Assembly: GCA_947169265.1 (NCBI GenBank)
Contig: CAMVPC010000009.1
Location: forward strand, 1-64,000
Source: an uncultured Prevotellaceae bacterium
GTDB taxonomy: Bacteria; Bacteroidota; Bacteroidia; Bacteroidales; Muribaculaceae
Length of the DNA stretch: 64,000 bases
Reading direction: 5' to 3'
In this document: piece after piece, positions 30,046 to 39,385 of the stretch
Position numbering within the stretch: the first letter of the stretch is position 1
Layout of the letters: every line of letters starts with the position of its first letter
Notes under the pieces: model-generated
What the model saw: the letters and a program-made list of their open reading frames with translations, nothing else
Database searches by the model: none
Told to the model about the DNA's origin: nothing
Program-made: the position numbers and the translations under genes

Positions 30046-32064
30046 ATGGAACAACAAAAGAACAACAGTGGCCGGGCTGTCACCCACGAGCAAGCGGCTC
30101 AACGGCCACTCGAAGCCGTGGAGAGCGAAGCCCCCGCTCAGGGTCTTCCCGACAACGCCTTCACCGAGCTCAAGGAGGGTGAAGAATATGTGCCAGTAAT
30201 GCGGCCCAACCGCGAATACCGCGAGGTGACGCCCTACTCGGTGTCGTTGGGTCTTGTCATGGCTATCATTTTCAGTGCCGCCGCGGCCTATCTGGGCCTG
30301 AAGGTGGGCCAGGTGTTTGAGGCGGCCATTCCCATCGCCATCATCGCGGCGGGCATCGCGAGCGTCACCGGTCGCAAGAACTCGCTGGGCGAGAACGTGC
30401 TCATCCAGTCGATAGGCGCCTCGAGCGGCATCGTGGTGGCCGGCGCCATCTTCACGCTTCCCGCGCTCTATATCCTTCAAGCGAAATATCCCGAGATTAC
30501 CGTCAACTTCCTGGAGGTGTTCCTCAGCTCGCTGCTGGGCGGCCTGCTGGGCATCTTGTTCTTCATCCCCTTCCGCAAATACTTCGTGAAGGACATGCAC
30601 GGCAAGTTCCCGTTCCCCGAGGCCACCGCGACAACCCAGGTGCTGGTGAGCGGCGAAAAGGGCGGCTCGCAGGCCCTGCCGCTGCTCGTAGCCGGTATTG
30701 TGGGCGGTTTGTATGACTTCATTCTGTCGACCTTCGGGTGGTGGAAAGAGGTGCTCAGCACCACGGCCATTCCCGCCATGCAGCAGTTGGCCACAAGCAC
30801 CAAGATGCTGTTCAAGGTCAACACCGGCGCGGCCGTGCTGGGCTTGGGCTACATCGTGGGTCTTCGCTACAGTTTCATCATCTTTGCCGGTAGCGCCTTC
30901 ATCTGGTGGATTGTCGTTCCCCTGATGGGCACCAATCCCGAGCTGTCAGGCGCGATGCCCGAAGAAATCTTCAAGGGCGGCGCGCGCTTTATCGGCATTG
31001 GCGGTATCGCCATGAGCGGTATCATCGGCATCATCAAGTCGTGGGGCGTGATCAAGAGCGCCGTGGGCCTCGCCGGCAAGTCGTTCAAGAAAAGCGACGA
31101 GCAGGAAGAGAAGCCGGTGCGCACGCAGCGCGACATCTCAATGAAAGCGCTCGTTTTCGCACTGGGCGCCGCCTTGCTGGTGACTTTCGTCTTCTTCTAC
31201 CTGGGCGTCATCCACAACCTCATGCAGACCATCGTGGCCTTCTTTGTCGTGGTGATTATCGCCTTCCTGTTCACCACCGTGGCGGCTAACGCCATTGCCA
31301 TCGTGGGCAGCAACCCCGTGAGCGGCATGACGCTCATGACGCTCATCATCGCCAGCGGCATCTTTGTGGCTGTGGGCCTCAACGGTCCCAGCGGCATCGT
31401 GGCCTCGATGGTGATAGGCGGCGTGGTGTGCACCGCGCTGTCGATGGCCGGCGGCATGGTCACCGACATGAAAATCGGCTACTGGCTGGGGTCAACGCCC
31501 GCCAAGCAGCAGACTTGGAAAGCCGTGGGCACCCTGGTGAGCGCGGCCACCGTGGGCGGCGTGATGATTATCCTCAACAAGGTGTACGGTTTCACGGGCG
31601 ACAACGCCCTGGTGGCACCGCAGGCCAATGCCATGGCGGCCGTCATCGACCCGCTCATGAACGGCGGCGAGACACCGTGGTTACTCTACATCATGGGCGC
31701 CATCCTGGCCTGCCTGCTCAACTGGCTCGGCGTGCCTGCCCTCGCCTTCTCGCTGGGTATGTTCATCCCCATCGAGCTGAACGCCCCGTTGCTCATTGGC
31801 GGCGCCATCAGCTGGTTTGTGAGCAGCCGCAGCAAAGACGCCGCGCTGAACAAAGCCCGCGCCGACCGCGGCACGCTCATCGCCAGCGGCTTCATCGCCG
31901 GTGGTGCCCTGATGGGTGTGGTGAGCGCCGGAATGCGCTTTGGCGGTTTCAGCTATCAGAGTCCGCTCAGCGACAGTGCCTCGAACGTGCTCGCCGTAGT
32001 GGTCTATCTGGCACTGATCACCTATTTCGCCGTGTCGTGCCTGCGCGCCAAGAAGGAAAAATAA
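30046..32064 (+). CDS. OPT-family oligopeptide/metal-chelate transporter
   Basis: A 672-aa polytopic inner-membrane transporter of the OPT superfamily, which moves small peptides or metal-siderophore-like complexes with protons. A hydrophilic 55-residue N-terminus precedes about 14-16 membrane helices; typical OPT phrases are YSVSLGLVMAIIFSAAAAYLGLKVGQVFEAAIP and KFPFPEATATTQVL. A charged cytoplasmic loop (about 345-365) separates two halves. The next gene starts 4 bases after the stop. Substrate unknown. Confidence 0.88.
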   Translation: MEQQKNNSGRAVTHEQAAQRPLEAVESEAPAQGLPDNAFTELKEGEEYVPVMRPNREYREVTPYSVSLGLVMAIIFSAAAAYLGLKVGQVFEAAIPIAIIAAGIASVTGRKNSLGENVLIQSIGASSGIVVAGAIFTLPALYILQAKYPEITVNFLEVFLSSLLGGLLGILFFIPFRKYFVKDMHGKFPFPEATATTQVLVSGEKGGSQALPLLVAGIVGGLYDFILSTFGWWKEVLSTTAIPAMQQLATSTKMLFKVNTGAAVLGLGYIVGLRYSFIIFAGSAFIWWIVVPLMGTNPELSGAMPEEIFKGGARFIGIGGIAMSGIIGIIKSWGVIKSAVGLAGKSFKKSDEQEEKPVRTQRDISMKALVFALGAALLVTFVFFYLGVIHNLMQTIVAFFVVVIIAFLFTTVAANAIAIVGSNPVSGMTLMTLIIASGIFVAVGLNGPSGIVASMVIGGVVCTALSMAGGMVTDMKIGYWLGSTPAKQQTWKAVGTLVSAATVGGVMIILNKVYGFTGDNALVAPQANAMAAVIDPLMNGGETPWLLYIMGAILACLLNWLGVPALAFSLGMFIPIELNAPLLIGGAISWFVSSRSKDAALNKARADRGTLIASGFIAGGALMGVVSAGMRFGGFSYQSPLSDSASNVLAVVVYLALITYFAVSCLRAKKEK

Positions 32065-32068
32065 GGTC

Positions 32069-32638
32069 ATGGCGAAACTCCTTTGGCGACCGGGAACGAT
32101 GCTCAATCCGTTGCCGGCGGTGCTCGTGAGCTGTGGCGACGAGCCGCAAGAATACAACCTGTTCACGGCAGCCTGGACGGGCACCGTGTGCAGCGACCCG
32201 CCCATGTGCTACGTTTCCATCCGCCCCGAGCGCCACAGCCACGCCATCGTGTCGCGGCACATGGCTTTCACGCTTAACCTCACCACGCGCGAGATGGCGC
32301 GGGCTACCGACTGGTGCGGCGTGCGTTCGGGCCGCGACTACGACAAGTGGCGCGAAACGGGCCTCACGCCCGTCAAGGGCATCAAGGTGGCGGCCCCTTA
32401 CATCGAACAGGCTCCCATGAGCATCGAGTGCCGTGTGCGCGACATCATGCGGCTGGGTACCCACGACATGTTTCTGGCGCAGGTGGTGAACGTCATCGCC
32501 GACGACCGTTACCTCGACCCGGCCACGGGCGCTTTCGATTTCAAGCGCGCCGGCCTCATCGCCTACTGCCACGGCGAGTACTTCGAGCTGGGCGAGGCGA
32601 TAGGGCGATTCGGGTGGAGCGTCAAAAAAAAGAAATGA
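32069..32638 (+). CDS. Flavin reductase-like FMN-binding protein
   Basis: A 189-aa cytoplasmic protein with the FMN-binding split-barrel fold of the flavin reductase-like family: NLFTAAWTGTVCSDPPMCYVSI and SHAIVSRHMAFTLNL are typical. In Bacteroidales such small proteins are often annotated as flavoredoxin or flavin reductase. It follows the OPT gene by 4 bases and is very probably co-transcribed. Whether it reduces flavin or a transported chelate is unknown. Confidence 0.8.
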   Translation: MAKLLWRPGTMLNPLPAVLVSCGDEPQEYNLFTAAWTGTVCSDPPMCYVSIRPERHSHAIVSRHMAFTLNLTTREMARATDWCGVRSGRDYDKWRETGLTPVKGIKVAAPYIEQAPMSIECRVRDIMRLGTHDMFLAQVVNVIADDRYLDPATGAFDFKRAGLIAYCHGEYFELGEAIGRFGWSVKKKK

Positions 32639-32692
32639 CAAGGCAATTCATTAACAATCAGATATCAACAAGCCAATTCAGTTGAATTTGCA

Positions 32693-33673
32693 ATGAAGAT
32701 AGGAAACATCGACTTGGGCGAACGCCCCGTGCTGTTGGCGCCCATGGAAGACGTGACCGACGTCTCGTTCCGCACCATCTGCCGCGAGCAGGGGGCCGAC
32801 ATGGTCTACACCGAATTTGTGAGCGCCGACGCTGTCATCCGCAACATCGAGAGCACCCTGCGCAAGATGACCATCAACCCGAGCGAGCGGCCTGCCGCCA
32901 TTCAAATCTACGGCAAGGAGCTCGGCCCCATGGTCGAGGCCGCGCGCATCGCCGCCGAGGCTCACCCCGATGTAATTGACCTTAACTTCGGGTGCCCCGT
33001 CAAGAAAATAGCCTCGAAAGGGGCAGGCTCGGGACTGCTGCGCAACATTCCGCTCATGCTCGAGATTACCCGCGAAGTCGTCAAGGCCGTTGACATTCCC
33101 GTCACGGCCAAGACGCGCTTGGGCTGGGACCACAACAGCAAAATCATCGTCGAGCTGGCCGAGCAGCTGCAGGACTGCGGCATCAAGGCCCTCACCATCC
33201 ACGGGCGCACGCGCTCGCAGCTCTACACCGGCGAGGCCGACTGGACGCTCATCGGTGCAGTGAAAAACAATCCGCGCATGACAATTCCCATCATTGGCAA
33301 CGGCGACATCACCACGCCGCAGCAGGCCGTGGAGCGCTTCAACCGCTATGGTGTCGACGCCGTGATGGTAGGGCGCGCCTCGATAGGCCGTCCCTGGGTA
33401 TTCAGCGAAATCAAGCATTTCATGGCCACCGGCGAGGAGGCCGTTATCACTAATGCCGAAAAGATGGCGCTACTCAGGCGCCAAATCACCGAGAGCGTCG
33501 ACCGCATCGACGAGTACCGCGGTATTCTCCACATCCGCCGCCATCTCGCCGCCACACCATTGTTCAAGGGCATCCGCGACTTCCGCCCCACACGCATCGC
33601 CATGCTTCGCGCCGACACCCTCGCCCAGCTCAACGCCATCCTCGATGAGGTGGAGCAAAAATACCTGTCTTGA
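32693..33673 (+). CDS. dusB: tRNA-dihydrouridine synthase (DusB-like)
   Basis: A 326-aa FMN-dependent enzyme that reduces uridines in tRNA D-loops. TIM-barrel N-terminus (LLAPMEDVTDVSFRTICRE), catalytic Cys101 in NFGCPVKK, KTRLGW, the ALTIHGRTRSQ loop and IGNGDI are all visible; the C-terminal helical domain is present. The DusB subclass is the best guess from length and sequence. The next gene starts 4 bases after the stop. Confidence 0.9.
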   Translation: MKIGNIDLGERPVLLAPMEDVTDVSFRTICREQGADMVYTEFVSADAVIRNIESTLRKMTINPSERPAAIQIYGKELGPMVEAARIAAEAHPDVIDLNFGCPVKKIASKGAGSGLLRNIPLMLEITREVVKAVDIPVTAKTRLGWDHNSKIIVELAEQLQDCGIKALTIHGRTRSQLYTGEADWTLIGAVKNNPRMTIPIIGNGDITTPQQAVERFNRYGVDAVMVGRASIGRPWVFSEIKHFMATGEEAVITNAEKMALLRRQITESVDRIDEYRGILHIRRHLAATPLFKGIRDFRPTRIAMLRADTLAQLNAILDEVEQKYLS

Positions 33674-33677
33674 CGCT

Positions 33678-34475
33678 ATGGCCACAATTGAAATCACCGA
33701 CCTCAACGACCCGCGTGTGGCCATGTTCGCCACACTCACCGAGGCTCAGCTGCGCAATCGTCTGGAACCCGGCAACGGCATTTTCATCGCCGAGAGTCCC
33801 AAGGTGATAGCCGTGGCGCTCGACGCGGGAATGGAGCCGCTGGCGCTCTTGTGCGAGCGGCGGCACATCGAGGGCGACGCGGCCTCCATCATCGCCCGTT
33901 GCGGCGACATTCCGGTTTACACCGGCGAGCGACCGTTGCTGGCCTCGCTCACGGGCTACACGCTCACGCGTGGCGTGCTGTGCGCCATGCGACGCCCTGT
34001 GTTGCCCACCGTGGAACAGGTGTGCCGCGATGCCCACCGCGTGGTGGTCATCGATGATGTGAGCGACACGACCAACATCGGCGCCATCTTCCGCTCGGCG
34101 GCCGCCATGGGCATCGATGCCGTGCTACTCACGCCCACGGCATGCGACCCGCTCAACCGGCGCGCCGTGAGGGTTTCGATGGGCTCGGTGTTCCTTGTGC
34201 CCTGGACACGACTCGAGGGAGGACTTGACACGTTGCACCGCCTGGGATTTGAGACAGCGGCCATGGCGCTCACCCGCGACAGCATTCCCCTCGACGACCC
34301 GCGGCTTGCCGCCGTCGACCGCCTCGCCATCGTCATGGGCACCGAAGGTGACGGTCTCCCCCACTCGACCATCGCCGCGGCCACCCATGTGGTGCGCATA
34401 CCTATGCACCACGGCGTCGATTCGCTCAACGTCGCGGCAGCGGCCGCCGTCGCTTTTTGGCAACTGCGCCGTTAA
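33678..34475 (+). CDS. SpoU/TrmH-family RNA 2'-O-methyltransferase
   Basis: A 265-aa SAM-dependent methyltransferase with the trefoil-knot SPOUT fold. Motif 1 (DTTNIGAIFRSAAAMG), motif 2 (MGTEGDGL) and motif 3 (IPMHHGVDSLNVAAAAAV) are present. The N-terminal 90 residues resemble the substrate-binding domain of 23S rRNA or tRNA methylases. Start ATG 33678 replaces the track's 33453, which lies inside dusB. Pairing with a dus gene suggests an RNA-modification operon. Exact target nucleotide unknown. Confidence 0.88.
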   Translation: MATIEITDLNDPRVAMFATLTEAQLRNRLEPGNGIFIAESPKVIAVALDAGMEPLALLCERRHIEGDAASIIARCGDIPVYTGERPLLASLTGYTLTRGVLCAMRRPVLPTVEQVCRDAHRVVVIDDVSDTTNIGAIFRSAAAMGIDAVLLTPTACDPLNRRAVRVSMGSVFLVPWTRLEGGLDTLHRLGFETAAMALTRDSIPLDDPRLAAVDRLAIVMGTEGDGLPHSTIAAATHVVRIPMHHGVDSLNVAAAAAVAFWQLRR

Positions 34476-34501
34476 TCTCACGTAAAAAGGGCTTACACCC
34501 G

Positions 34502-34834
34502 TCAGCGCTGGTAGTGCGGAATTTCGTCGGGAAGGACAATCGATACTTCCACCATGCCCCGCACACGCCCCTCGTCGTTTTTCCAAGGCGACTGGAAAAT
34601 CATCTTCTTTACCCCGTTCTTGCTGATGGTGTAGCAGTTGGTGGTGTCGGATTGCATCATGTGGCGAATCATGTCCTGCGAGCGTTGCTGGTGGCAAGGG
34701 AACAGATTCTTGCCCACCATGCTCTCCCCGTTCTTGTTGAATGTCTCGCGCGAGCGCTCGTTCATATATATCACCGTGCCCTCGTTGTCACACACCGTAA
34801 TGGCGCAATGCATGTGTTCAGCCCAATCGTTCAT
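34502..34834 (-). CDS. Stand-alone PAS-domain protein
   Basis: A 110-aa protein consisting of essentially one PAS domain (HCAITVCDNEGTVIYMNERSRETF, then KNLFPCHQQRS, and a C-terminal strand with MVEVSIVLPDE). No kinase, cyclase or HTH output domain is attached. ATG 34834 replaces a TTG used by the track and follows a promoter-like pair. Cys and His residues in the ligand region could bind a cofactor. It probably acts by protein-protein contact; partner unknown. Confidence 0.75.
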   Translation of the reverse strand: MNDWAEHMHCAITVCDNEGTVIYMNERSRETFNKNGESMVGKNLFPCHQQRSQDMIRHMMQSDTTNCYTISKNGVKKMIFQSPWKNDEGRVRGMVEVSIVLPDEIPHYQR

Positions 34835-34891
34835 AATCGTCAAATAATAGTTTTTTCAACCCGAAATCGGTCATCAGGTTTTACAATGACG

Positions 34892-34923
34892 CAAAGTTAG
34901 TACAAAAAGGCGGAATAAGCAAG
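34892..34923 (-). promoter_or_regulatory. Promoter of the PAS gene
   Basis: CTTG (34920-34923), 20-bp spacer, TAACTTTG (34892-34899) on the minus strand; leader about 50 bases. Confidence 0.5.
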
Positions 34924-35017
34924 AGGCCCGAGTGGGCCTTGACCGAAACGTGCCCAAACGTGCGCATTTTTTTGCAAAAACACCCGAGCGAACATGCGAC
35001 CTTTCGATAAAAATCGT

Positions 35018-35025
35018 TATCTTTG
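35018..35025 (+). promoter_or_regulatory. -7 box of the GH2 gene
   Basis: TATCTTTG is a full TAnnTTTG match, about 50 bases before ATG 35079. No convincing -33 element at the usual distance. Confidence 0.5.
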
Positions 35026-35078
35026 CACTTTCGGGCGCAAGGATTATCCGCGTCGCAAACCCTAATTAACTACCGCAC

Positions 35079-37529
35079 ATGAGAAGATTCATCACCCTCC
35101 TGCTGGCTACTGTGGCCCTGGCCACCACCGCACAGCGTAACGAGCAGTTATTGAGCCACAACTGGCAATTCAGCCGCGACGGCGTCGAGTGGCAAACCGT
35201 AAGCGTGCCCCACGACTGGGCCATCGCCGGACCTTTTGATAAAAAATGGGACCTGCAGACCGTCGCTATCAAAGAAAACGGCGAGGACGTCGCCACCGAG
35301 CACAGCGGGCGTAGCGGCTCGCTGCCCTGGATAGGGACCGGCACTTATAAAACCACATTCACCGTGCCGGCCGGACAAAAGGCCGAACTGCTCTTCGACG
35401 GCGCCATGAGCGAGCCCGTGGTGTTTATCAACGGACGCGAGGCCGGACGCTGGGCCTACGGCTACAACGCCTTCCGTGTCGACGCCACGCCGTTCATCCA
35501 CGCCGACGGCACGCCCAACGAGCTCGAAGTGCGCCTCACCAACCTCGAGGAGAGCAGCCGCTGGTATCCGGGCGCGGGACTCTACCGCCCGGTGACGCTT
35601 ATCACCACGGGCAACGTGGCCTTCGACACTTGGGGCACTTGCCTGCGCACCCTCGATGTGACGAACGGCACTGCCAAGGTAAGCATCGACACCAAAGTGA
35701 ACGGTGTGAAAGCCGGCGACAAATACAACGTGACCTTTTCCATCCCCGTGAGCGCCAACAACGGCAGCGACATGCGGCGGCAAAACCTGCTTGGCAAAGC
35801 GGTGGTGGCGCCCGACGGCACTTGCCACTTCGAGGTGGAAATTCCGCAGGCCAAGCTATGGTCGCCCGAACATCCCAACCTCTACACCGTGACGCTATCG
35901 CTCATCGACAAGAAAAAGAACACAGTTGACACAAAAAGCTACAAACTGGGCGTGCGCACGATTTCGTTCACGCCCGAGCATGGATTCCAGCTCAACGGAG
36001 TCACACGCAAAATCAAGGGCGTGTGCCTGCACCACGACCTGGGTCCTTTGGGAGCCGCCATCAACAAGTCGGCACTGGCACGCCAGCTTAAAATCATGAA
36101 GGACATGGGTGCCGATGCCATCCGCACGTCGCACAACATGCCTTCGACATGGCAAATGGAGCTGTGCGACAGCCTCGGCTTGATGGTGATGGCCGAAAGC
36201 TTCGACGGATGGAAAGACCCTAAGGTGAAAAACGGATATAACCGCTTTTGGGACGAGTGGTGGAAAAAAGACATCCACAACCTCATCATGAACCACCGCA
36301 ACCACCCCAGCATCATCTTGTGGAGCGTGGGCAACGAAATCCCCGAGCAATGGAAAGAGGAGGGCGCGCAGCGCTATCACGAACTCGTGGAATGGTGCCA
36401 CCAGCTTGACCCCACGAGGATGGTCACCTGCGGAATGGACAATCCCGACGCCGACATCAAGAGCGGTTTCGCCTTCCAGGCCGACGTGCCGGGATATAAC
36501 TACCGCACACACCGCTATGAGGAGACATTCCCGCAGCTGCCGCAAGGTTTCCTGCTGGGCTCGGAGACCGCCTCGACGGTGAGCTCGCGCGGCGAATACA
36601 TGTTCCCCGACACGGTGGCCATTGGAAAGGCCTACGACAACGGCCAGTGCTCGGGCTATGACCTGGAGCACTGCTGGTGGAGCAACCTGCCCGACGATGA
36701 CTGGCGCCTCCAGGACGACTTCACGTGGACCGTGGGGGAATTTGTGTGGACAGGATTCGACTACCTGGGCGAGCCCACCCCCTACGACGCTTACTGGCCC
36801 TCGCGCAGCAGCTATTATGGCATCGTCGACCTGGCGGGCATCCCCAAGGACCGCTATTACCTGTACCGCAGCCACTGGAACAAGAAGGACCACACGCTGC
36901 ACCTGTTGCCTCACTGGACGTGGCCCGGACGAGAGGGACAAGTGACGCCCGTGTATTGCTATACCGACTATCCCAGCGCCGAACTCTTTGTCAACGGCAA
37001 GAGCCAGGGACGGCTCACCAAGCAGCCCGGCACGCGGCTCGACCGCTACCGCCTGCGCTGGCGCAACGTGGTCTATGAGCCGGGCGAAATCAAGGTCGTG
37101 GCCTACGACGAGCTGGGCAACGCAGCCCAGGAGGAAATCATCAAAACCGCCGGCGAACCCCACAGCCTCAAATGCGAGCTTTTTGACACCGACTTCCACA
37201 GCAACGACGACATCGCCTTCATTACCGTGAGCCTCGTTGACAAGGACGGCAACCTCGTGCCCAACGGCGACCAGACAATAGAGGTTGCCAGCACGCTTGG
37301 ATGCAGTCTCGTGGGAATGTGCAACGGTGACGCCACCTCGCTCGAATCGTTCAAAGGCGCCCAAATGAAACTCTTCCACGGACAACTCGTTATCGCCGTG
37401 CAGATTAACGTGCCGCAGCACGAGCGCAGCACCGAGGGAGGCGCCCGCTGGCTCAAGGAGCGTTGCCGCGTCAATCTGCTGAGCCGCGAGTTAGGCATGA
37501 TTTGTCCCTTCGAATTCTACGCCTTCTAA
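35079..37529 (+). CDS. Secreted glycoside hydrolase family 2 (beta-galactosidase-like)
   Basis: An 816-aa exported glycosidase. Signal peptide of about 18 residues (MRRFITLLLATVALATTAQ). Sugar-binding jelly-roll (about 30-170, with SVPHDWAIAGPF), immunoglobulin-like domain, then a TIM barrel with acid/base Glu420 in VGNEIPEQW and probable nucleophile Glu496 in LLGSETAS; FVWTGFDYLGEPTPY follows. C-terminal beta domains complete it. The closest guess is beta-galactosidase or a related exo-glycosidase acting in the periplasm. It stands alone with no SusC/D pair in the window, so it is not an obvious PUL member. Confidence 0.88.
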   Translation: MRRFITLLLATVALATTAQRNEQLLSHNWQFSRDGVEWQTVSVPHDWAIAGPFDKKWDLQTVAIKENGEDVATEHSGRSGSLPWIGTGTYKTTFTVPAGQKAELLFDGAMSEPVVFINGREAGRWAYGYNAFRVDATPFIHADGTPNELEVRLTNLEESSRWYPGAGLYRPVTLITTGNVAFDTWGTCLRTLDVTNGTAKVSIDTKVNGVKAGDKYNVTFSIPVSANNGSDMRRQNLLGKAVVAPDGTCHFEVEIPQAKLWSPEHPNLYTVTLSLIDKKKNTVDTKSYKLGVRTISFTPEHGFQLNGVTRKIKGVCLHHDLGPLGAAINKSALARQLKIMKDMGADAIRTSHNMPSTWQMELCDSLGLMVMAESFDGWKDPKVKNGYNRFWDEWWKKDIHNLIMNHRNHPSIILWSVGNEIPEQWKEEGAQRYHELVEWCHQLDPTRMVTCGMDNPDADIKSGFAFQADVPGYNYRTHRYEETFPQLPQGFLLGSETASTVSSRGEYMFPDTVAIGKAYDNGQCSGYDLEHCWWSNLPDDDWRLQDDFTWTVGEFVWTGFDYLGEPTPYDAYWPSRSSYYGIVDLAGIPKDRYYLYRSHWNKKDHTLHLLPHWTWPGREGQVTPVYCYTDYPSAELFVNGKSQGRLTKQPGTRLDRYRLRWRNVVYEPGEIKVVAYDELGNAAQEEIIKTAGEPHSLKCELFDTDFHSNDDIAFITVSLVDKDGNLVPNGDQTIEVASTLGCSLVGMCNGDATSLESFKGAQMKLFHGQLVIAVQINVPQHERSTEGGARWLKERCRVNLLSRELGMICPFEFYAF

Positions 37530-37570
37530 CTAAAAAGTATTAACTTGTCAACTCGAAAACATCAATAATA

Positions 37571-38569
37571 ATGGCTTATTTCTCGGTCATAGTTCCCGTT
37601 TACAATCGCCCCAAGGAGGTGAAAGACCTACTTGAGAGCCTCGCCAAGCAGACCGACCAGGACTTTGAGGTACTCATTGTCGAGGACGGCTCCACCGAGC
37701 GCTGCTACGATGTGGTCATGGACTACAAAGACAAGGTGAAGGTGAGCTACTTCCACAAGGCTAACGAGGGACGCAGCATTGCGCGCAACTTCGGCATCGA
37801 GCGCGCTAATGGCGCCTACTTCATCTTCTTCGACAGCGACTGCGTCATTCCGCCCGACTACTTCGCCACCCTCAAGAAAGCGCTTAAAAAGAAATATGTC
37901 GATTGCTTCGGCGGACCCGACGCGGCTGCCCCCAACTTCAACGTCACGCAAAAGGCCATCAGCTATGCCATGACCTCGTTCTTGACCACGGGCGGGATTC
38001 GCGGCGGCAAGGTACAACTTGAGAAGTTCACGCCGCGCTCGTTCAACATGGGATATTCACGCGAGGTGTGGCACCGGGTGGGCGGCTTCCGCGAAATGTT
38101 TAGCGAGGATATTGACATGAGCACGCGCATCCGCGAGGCCGGCTTCTCCATCACCCTCATCCGTGAGGCCTTCGTTTACCACAAGCGGCGCGTGAACCTG
38201 GCGAAATTCGCCCGGCAGACCTACGTCTTCGGGATGTCGCGCATTACGCTCAAGCTGCTATACCCCAAGTCGCTCAAACTCGTGCATTGCCTGCCTGCGG
38301 TGTTCCTGCTGGGAACGCTCACGCTCATCGTGCTGGCACTGTGCTGGCAATGGTGTGCCATCGTGCCGCTCGCCGCTTACCTGCTGGCGCTTTTTGTCGA
38401 CGCGCTCGCACGCACCCGCCACGTGGGCGTCGCCCTGCTCGCCGTGCCGGCAAGCCTGGTGATGCTGTGCTCCTACGGTTGGGGCTTCCTCAAGGCGTGG
38501 ACGTGGAAAATTCTCTTGAGGCACGGCCGCGACGAGCAAGAAGAAATCGCCATGCGTAAAGGAAAATGA
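37571..38569 (+). CDS. Glycosyltransferase family 2 with C-terminal membrane helices
   Basis: A 332-aa GT-A enzyme. N-terminal SVIVPVYNRPKEV, nucleotide/metal motif FFDSDC (DxD-like), and an acceptor motif ending SEDIDMSTRIREAG (ED). Residues about 235-310 contain two or three membrane helices, so it is membrane bound and may transfer sugars to a lipid or surface glycan. It overlaps radC by 4 bases (ATGA). Donor and acceptor unknown. Confidence 0.85.
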   Translation: MAYFSVIVPVYNRPKEVKDLLESLAKQTDQDFEVLIVEDGSTERCYDVVMDYKDKVKVSYFHKANEGRSIARNFGIERANGAYFIFFDSDCVIPPDYFATLKKALKKKYVDCFGGPDAAAPNFNVTQKAISYAMTSFLTTGGIRGGKVQLEKFTPRSFNMGYSREVWHRVGGFREMFSEDIDMSTRIREAGFSITLIREAFVYHKRRVNLAKFARQTYVFGMSRITLKLLYPKSLKLVHCLPAVFLLGTLTLIVLALCWQWCAIVPLAAYLLALFVDALARTRHVGVALLAVPASLVMLCSYGWGFLKAWTWKILLRHGRDEQEEIAMRKGK

Positions 38570-39345
38570 TGGAACACGAACAAAACACAACGCCGGTAGC
38601 GAGCATGAACCTCAAGGACAACCTGGCCCTTGACGACCGGCCTCGCGAGAAAGCGCTCAAGTTGGGATTCGACAAACTCACGCCCGCCGAACTGCTGGCC
38701 GCCATCATCGGCAGCGGCTCGCGCGGCGAGAATGTGGTGACCCTGTGCCAGCGCATTCTCAATGACCACGACGGCAAAATCTACAACATCGCGCGGCGTA
38801 GCGTGACCGACCTGATGAACCGATACCGCGGCGTGGGCGAGGTGAAAGCCATCGAAATCCTCGCCGCCATCGAGCTGGCGCGACGCTACCAAAGCGAGCC
38901 GTTCGAGGAAATGCCCTCCATCACCACAAGCCGCGACGCCTATAATGTGCTGCGACGTTACCTGTGCGACCTCGACCACGAGGAGCTGTGGATTCTCACC
39001 GTGAACCGCGCCATGCGCGTCACCGACCGCATCCGCGTGAGTAGCGGCGGCACCGGCTCCACGCTGGGCGACGTGAAAATCATCTTGCGGCGTGCCCTCG
39101 AGCGGCTCGCCGAGGGTATTTTCCTGGCCCATAACCACCCCAGCGACCGCGCCATGCCCAGTGCCGACGACGATGCCCTCACGCGCCGCGTGCTCGAGGG
39201 GTGCCGCGCCGTGGGCATTAACCTCGTGGACCACATCATCGTGTGCCGCGGTGGCAAGTACTACAGCTACGCCGACCTCGGCCGCCTCGACTCTCACGCG
39301 CTCACCCACGCTACGGCCGCCGACCGTAATTCCCAACCATTCTAA
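38566..39345 (+). CDS. radC: RadC-family protein (JAB/MPN-type)
   Basis: A 259-aa protein with an N-terminal helix-hairpin-helix-like region (RPREKALKLGFDKLTPAELLAAIIGSGS, typical of RadC) and a C-terminal JAMM fold with HNHPS at residues 189-193 and downstream Asp residues. The Gly usually following HNHPS is Asp here. RadC's role in DNA repair has been questioned and its enzymatic function is unsettled. Starts at ATG 38566 overlapping the glycosyltransferase stop; ATG 38569 is equally possible. Confidence 0.88.
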   Translation: MMEHEQNTTPVASMNLKDNLALDDRPREKALKLGFDKLTPAELLAAIIGSGSRGENVVTLCQRILNDHDGKIYNIARRSVTDLMNRYRGVGEVKAIEILAAIELARRYQSEPFEEMPSITTSRDAYNVLRRYLCDLDHEELWILTVNRAMRVTDRIRVSSGGTGSTLGDVKIILRRALERLAEGIFLAHNHPSDRAMPSADDDALTRRVLEGCRAVGINLVDHIIVCRGGKYYSYADLGRLDSHALTHATAADRNSQPF

Positions 39346-39385
39346 CCGCAATATTCTTTTCCTGTACCCTAAAACAAATATTCTT

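Noticed and set aside
30034-30600. 188-aa minus ORF opposite the OPT gene start
   Set aside because: Shadow; no family resemblance and it overlaps the divergent promoter.
35079-37529. Polysaccharide utilisation locus around the GH2 enzyme
   Set aside because: No SusC/SusD pair, and neighbours are a PAS protein and a glycosyltransferase.
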